A stretch of 7,113 nucleotides of DNA from Clostridia bacterium (GTDB taxonomy: Bacteria > Bacillota > Clostridia > Christensenellales > Aristaeellaceae): positions 1-7,113 of the forward strand of contig JAFUWR010000211.1 in NCBI GenBank assembly GCA_017471125.1. Direction: 5' to 3'. The position numbers were made by a program, and so were the translations under genes. Every line of letters starts with the position of its first letter. The first letter of the stretch is position 1. The notes under the pieces were generated by a model. It searched no databases and was not told the DNA's origin. It saw only the letters and a program-made list of their open reading frames with translations. Below are positions 6,601 to 7,113 of the stretch, piece by piece.

Positions 6601-7113
6601 GACCCACGATGGGGCAGCCTATTATTGGGGGCGCAAGAACGATGATGCTTGGAGCGAGGCCTTCACTCTGCCGTACGATAACACCTGGAGCCGTACGATT
6701 CCAAATCTTGATGCGGCAGACACGAATGGCAATCCCTATTACTATTATGTGAGCGAGGATTCGATAACGATCAAAGGCGTCGGCAAGTGGGATTTCTATA
6801 CGGATATGTACAGTCCATATGCGGTGGGCGGCGATACCATTACGGTGACGAACAGGGATGAGACCGTGCAGGTCAAGCTGCGCAAATACGATCCCACTAA
6901 AGCAACTGAAAACGAACAACGGGATATGCCCGGCGCGGAATTCATGATCTACACCAGCTATGATGTAGAGACTAGAGTGTGTTTCCAAATGCAAAACCGC
7001 AAGGATTATGCAAGAAGTATACGGATACAGGCGAGATGGACAAAGGAGAGGAAGCGAGAGGCGAGCTTGTCAAAGCGCATGGCGACTCTGCGAAACTCCT
7101 TGAGTTTGAGGAA
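500..7113 (+). CDS. Giant multi-domain cell-surface adhesin with SpaA/Cna-B isopeptide domains (3' partial, probable frameshift near the end)
   Basis: One frame is open from ATG 500 to the window end, giving 2,204 codons with no stop. Order of parts: signal peptide (1-43); paired Cys/His motifs (51-82); acidic Ala/Val/Glu-rich stretch (86-300); two related beta-type modules ending FSVYAVV (500-511) and FSVWGVV (690-701); a VDF-starting module (702-833); bacterial-repeat units with GW motifs (890-1371); a fibro-slime-type domain with DDDVWVYVDDELFLD and GGVHG (about 1478-1724); then SpaA/Cna-B domains from 1728. This is the layout of wall-attached adhesins and pilin-like proteins of Gram-positive gut bacteria. 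The role is inferred as adhesion or surface display; the ligand is unknown. The start is supported by AAAGGA 9 nt upstream and by the signal peptide. Codon use changes sharply near 2940. The frame appears to slip by -1 between 6976 and 7020, so the last ~45 residues in the original frame are probably wrong. A C-terminal sortase motif would lie beyond the window. No neighbouring gene is visible to indicate an operon. Confidence 0.92.
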   Translation, partial: MKQIDIRRILENYARRRTLKKTLALLCVATIVSTMLSLRLEADTLERIATCGYAEHVHTEACVGPDGGVICGLEAHVHTDACYQQRPVEVELEAPVEELPAMSLDALEPEAAVEAAPVEEAQVAYAHSLAEPVLLSQIIEGLPVEIDAVVEVAAVVGAEDEASPVGVEVLEGDWLIYALRDFDAAELAVLTAEDVLVVTLIDGRAVAEVEAEVEAEEEKDELTAEIIAVDGGETAEDETEAVAVADDALAAEVIAEDEAETAEEENDELVADPIADGSEALYIEYDLAEADGGPLSLRGLLGDAILEDAEAATLLPIAYDEALLSAEAVEGDYLVTVVGDFDATEIAVGPHTVALLNGRAPEPFPAQTFAAQTEHVVVTVEAAVGAFPAGTTMAVADVDDAATISGITDAVEAGFVRVERVHAVDISFWHDGAEIEPSIPISVVMGVREIEAAKETMIVHVDDDGAARVVEDVVEADVPATEALPELDAEALEANSGLGFTADAFSVYAVVVGERLETKVLASDGATYRIEVTYGAGAGIPEGVRLEVAEVVEDAEYRAQVERTLPGNKLITLARFFDIKIMDGDAEVQPLEAVEVRVTLYDAAAEGAAEAVPVEAVEAAVDEVVFEIGEDAQEVAAEALAAADAAVPEADGADDHIVTVGAPEAQAAHFAAQERVELMGAAENADAVTFMADGFSVWGVVYTVDFYYGNYEWHIDGGSYMSLRALVEKLHIAEDAQAFVDQVADVVFSAPELVAVRKVEEDTTVGAIRAALGAEDTEYSAGLTEAQIEAINAAEIRAVDWALVSLRAFQSEERLSITLLDGTVYEVRVEDGQNTFHIRINDVNGGTLSSTHKTGNYTTLDYNSPYGDNPYYLHYTVRPAENGTYRKVFWLKEDGVEPDTVDKNNTNGVPRQNLLDSTTIEGETSFVFYFAPVDAKLVVIKPVEHGTVTGAITVDANELLPQYVYVKDTNITLTAIPEANYYFKGWLVDGKCISADTTLVVNKDIIKQDTIVEPIFSNSNAPWFELMMTEAENDPGYFFGHYAFGFHGKSYYYGPAYWFEGHYRIDPMYAAVLSNNTGYTFHYWLKDDGTDGEENDFTSHVDEKQYRGLRYNKNLFDTTTSFVAFFAPTDAKIIRFNPPAEGGSVSVKSGSNPPRSITTGTGKTFQYYYNTDGDTGGGATLVATPDTAAGYEFLGWFADGKWLVSRDREYIINSTKNTYDLNLVPLFELDAAHRDFYYVYFDGSNGVTGEAYLPTDIGHSDHTMYTRYDSNRKLYGANFAYIKVNKNQKINLPSQSGETTYTNVYSGAATQKIDLTKPQGTAYNNFDLFKWYKIPASPATDASASFGSEDNYLDLGASVTIDRDMVFYADWFPTSYDFSDGITTFEAYDQVIHKDTSDFIKTYLYDYSPIFNMPSLKLNSDSTINQAGNYEYWYLPDEAGNTSRNFVFITALSDEVRTVSPRNRKQSLRNQNRETTIDGTFYSGIISDNILKTDGLKDALFDTEDGLGKRYVGEAKNLYLYDDATGYFYYDSDKNAAKYNGEDSFVLAAKDNIDVIDKSNHLDGDFLPFNKVKDGDYIEGDGEPNYWFGMQSVITFALPNDAGYQDGAGNYGNQSTHGSDMVFKFCGDDDVWVYVDDELFLDMGGVHGKVYGEINFSTGKIAIASNGAEKKNDAIMTYEGDSTQVRENIDFPKTIKAGENHTLKVYYLERGSSQSNCAIYFNISPSYRVQLHKRDIDDDTELKGVTFEVYHDAEFKEPAKELWWKDQENEKKNSFDTGNNGLVTISGMLAGHIYYIREAKALEGYPNLKDEVIKLVFDSNGNATFECTPGFSGITPSLRRKEGSNYEFVMDLWNRKKTSITVKKDWLKADGSDGTPSDAATVGMTVKRYAMIGNPFDDLQTHTVKIVAKYYRGADGRAVYSEADIVGDPVAVKTYSYEVNDGDSIFFDVLAHHNGDALAIYSVDEGITKSNTELSRRLYGVGDTKKTLPVSEHYTKTNITEDLTINVCFIGDMGNGTEADFDAYALITEPLILTTHDGAAYYWGRKNDDAWSEAFTLPYDNTWSRTIPNLDAADTNGNPYYYYVSEDSITIKGVGKWDFYTDMYSPYAVGGDTITVTNRDETVQVKLRKYDPTKATENEQRDMPGAEFMIYTSYDVETRVCFQMQNRKDYARSIRIQARWTKERKREASLSKRMATLRNSLSLR
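650..745 (+). repeat. Two CX4HXHX3C motifs
   Basis: Residues 51-62 (CGYAEHVHTEAC) and 71-82 (CGLEAHVHTDAC) are tandem copies with identical Cys/His spacing. From memory, such motifs often follow the signal peptide in surface proteins of gut Clostridia. The two Cys and two His per copy could bind a metal, or the Cys could form disulfides; the function is inferred. Confidence 0.75.
755..1399 (+). other. Acidic Ala/Val/Glu/Asp-rich region
   Basis: Residues 86-300 are dominated by E, D, A and V, with short runs such as EVEAEVEAEEE near residue 210. Nearly every codon ends in G or C. The stretch is strongly negatively charged and probably extended or loosely folded, acting as a spacer behind the signal peptide. 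It contains the first copy of the EGD...DFDA repeat. Confidence 0.6.
1010..1114 (+). repeat. EGD-DFDA internal repeat, copy 1
   Basis: Residues 171-205 match residues 330-360. In the first 19 positions 11 residues are identical (E, G, D, L, D, F, D, A, E, A, V at the same spacing), and both copies end in GRA. Copy 1 is four residues longer before GRA. Confidence 0.65.
1487..1579 (+). repeat. EGD-DFDA internal repeat, copy 2
   Basis: Residues 330-360 are the second copy of the motif at 171-205. The predicted pattern is alternating hydrophobic strand, DFDA turn, strand, then GRA. It suggests an ancient duplication of a small beta unit on either side of the acidic spacer. Confidence 0.65.
1622..2035 (+). 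repeat. Beta-type module A (ends FTADAFSVYAVV)
   Basis: Residues 375-512 form a module with landmarks P-x-G-x-x-M-x-V-A-D-V, then VDISF...DGAEIEP, a VVHVDDDG strand, and FTADAFSVYAVV (500-511). Module B has matching landmarks in the same order. I recall this pair from large Bacillota surface proteins but know no reliable family name. Confidence 0.6.
2045..2602 (+). repeat. Beta-type module B (ends FMADGFSVWGVV)
   Basis: Residues 516-701 repeat the plan of module A: P-x-G-x-x-L-x-V-A-E-V, then FDIKI...DAEVQP, then FMADGFSVWGVV (690-701). It is longer than A because of an Ala/Glu-rich insert around residues 600-660. A structural or adhesive role is inferred. Confidence 0.6.
2603..2998 (+). other. 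VDF module of unknown function
   Basis: Residues 702-833 begin with VDFYYGN and include YSAGLTEAQIEAINAAEI, VDWALVS and a closing strand pair LLDGTVYEVRVEDG. The helical LTEAQIEAIN part and the strand pairs suggest a compact alpha/beta fold. It follows module B directly, as I recall from related surface proteins. The composition break of the gene falls inside its last strands. No function is assigned. Confidence 0.5.
3167..3549 (+). repeat. Bacterial (InlB-B-like) repeat, unit 1
   Basis: Residues 890-1016 carry WLKEDG (890-895), FYFAPVDAK (928-936), EHGTVTG and FKGWLVDGK around W986, ending EPIF. The GW-DG motif and the G-T-V strand resemble the divergent InlB B-repeat family of small beta-grasp-like stalk or adhesion modules. 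This copy is AT-rich (10 of 30 codons from 3062 end in G/C). Confidence 0.6.
3749..4186 (+). repeat. Bacterial (InlB-B-like) repeat, unit 2
   Basis: Residues 1084-1229 match unit 1: WLKDDG, FFAPTDAK (1125-1132), EGGSVSV, FLGWFADGK around W1196, ending VPLFEL. The offset between matching landmarks is 194-210 residues, pointing to a tandem duplication. The second half is visibly more GC-rich than unit 1. Confidence 0.6.
4469..4615 (+). repeat. Third, diverged repeat unit (FKWY...ADWF)
   Basis: Residues 1324-1372 show FDLFKWYK (W1331), then GASVTIDRDMVFYADWF (W1371). This pattern of F-x-x-W-Y, a short loop, then D-x-x-x-Y-A-x-W resembles the Listeria-Bacteroides repeat of internalin-like proteins. 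It is shorter than the two units before it. Confidence 0.5.
4931..5671 (+). other. Fibro-slime-type (PA14-like) domain
   Basis: Residues about 1478-1724 show the ordered landmarks of the fibro-slime family: LFDTEDGLGKRY, GYFYYDSDKNAAKYN, GDFLPFN, NYWFGMQ, then DDDVWVYVDDELFLDMGG and VHG (1628-1648), and YLERGSSQSN near 1706-1716. In this family the DDD-VWV and GGVHG motifs lie in a PA14-like beta barrel thought to bind carbohydrate or calcium; that is family knowledge, not shown here. It lies between the repeat stalk and the SpaA domains and is a good candidate for the binding head. Confidence 0.75.
5681..6070 (+). other. SpaA-type isopeptide domain 1
   Basis: Residues 1728-1857 start with VQLHKRD and LKGVTFEVY, then GLVTISGMLAGHIYYIREAKALEGYP, closing with DLWNRK. 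By analogy with pilin SpaA/Cna-B folds, K1733 and N1854 could form the internal isopeptide bond with E1798 as the catalytic acid. The residues are visible; the bond is inferred. Confidence 0.75.
6077..6856 (+). other. Cna-B-type domain 2 with a large insertion
   Basis: It opens with ITVKKDW (K1863) and TVGMTVKRY and closes with YYYYVSED (E2086) and TVTNRD (N2118), the usual Cna-B first and last strands. These ends are about 255 residues apart, while a plain Cna-B domain is near 80-100. The extra ~150 residues (about 1894-2045) contain their own strand-rich sequence (YSYEVNDGDSIFFDV, LTINVCFIGD). Confidence 0.65.
6866..7113 (+). other. SpaA-type domain 3, partial and frame-disrupted
   Basis: VQVKLRKYDP (from residue 2123) and MPGAEFMIYTS give a clear start of a SpaA-type domain, with K2126 or K2129 as possible bond lysine. 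After about 6976 the frame becomes Arg/Ser-rich. In the -1 frame, 7012-7113 reads KKYTDTGEMDKGEEA, then GELVKAHG and LLEFEE, as expected within such a domain. The domain is cut by the window end. Confidence 0.6.

Noticed and set aside
6098..6994. Minus-strand 298-codon open frame
   Set aside because: It is antisense to the Cna-B domains. Its Ile/Arg-rich product is what antisense reading of GAT/GAC/GCG codons gives; no family features are seen.
6985..7015. Programmed ribosomal frameshift site
   Set aside because: No X-XXY-YYZ heptamer in the correct frame and no obvious downstream hairpin; an indel or sequencing error is simpler.

Overview
The window holds one very large, rightward, 3'-truncated gene (from 500 to beyond 7113) preceded by about 500 bases of non-coding DNA. 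The product is a multi-domain secreted surface protein of the adhesin/pilin kind. Such proteins are common in host-associated, especially gut, Bacillota (Clostridia). This assignment rests on the architecture and on the style of the upstream palindromic repeat; no marker gene in the window fixes the taxon.

Layout: 1-226 is a palindrome-rich intergenic element with five hairpins, three of them enclosed by a CCTTCCC/GGGAAGG inverted repeat. 227-499 is a GC-rich spacer followed by an AT-rich leader with a 7-bp dyad, a weak -10-like box and a good ribosome binding site (AAAGGA, 9 nt before the ATG). From 500 the protein runs: signal peptide (residues 1-43); two Cys/His motifs (51-82); an acidic Ala/Val/Glu stretch (86-300) with a duplicated EGD...DFDA motif; two related beta-type modules ending FSVYAVV and FSVWGVV; a third module (702-833); bacterial-repeat (InlB-B-like) units with GW motifs (890-1371); a fibro-slime-type domain (about 1478-1724); and a run of SpaA/Cna-B isopeptide-type domains (from 1728).

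Two features stand out. First, base composition changes sharply inside the gene: codons before about 2940 almost all end in G or C, 2940-3870 is AT-rich, and the rest is intermediate, which suggests a mosaic gene. Second, the reading frame appears to slip by one base between about 6976 and 7020. The original frame stays open to the window end but reads as unnatural Arg/Ser-rich sequence, while the -1 frame reads as a sensible continuation of a SpaA-type domain.

The protein would be exported and its stalk stiffened by isopeptide bonds, with the N-terminal and fibro-slime regions exposed. A sortase signal would be expected past the window end and is not visible. Apart from this architecture I see no new enzymatic or defence system here.
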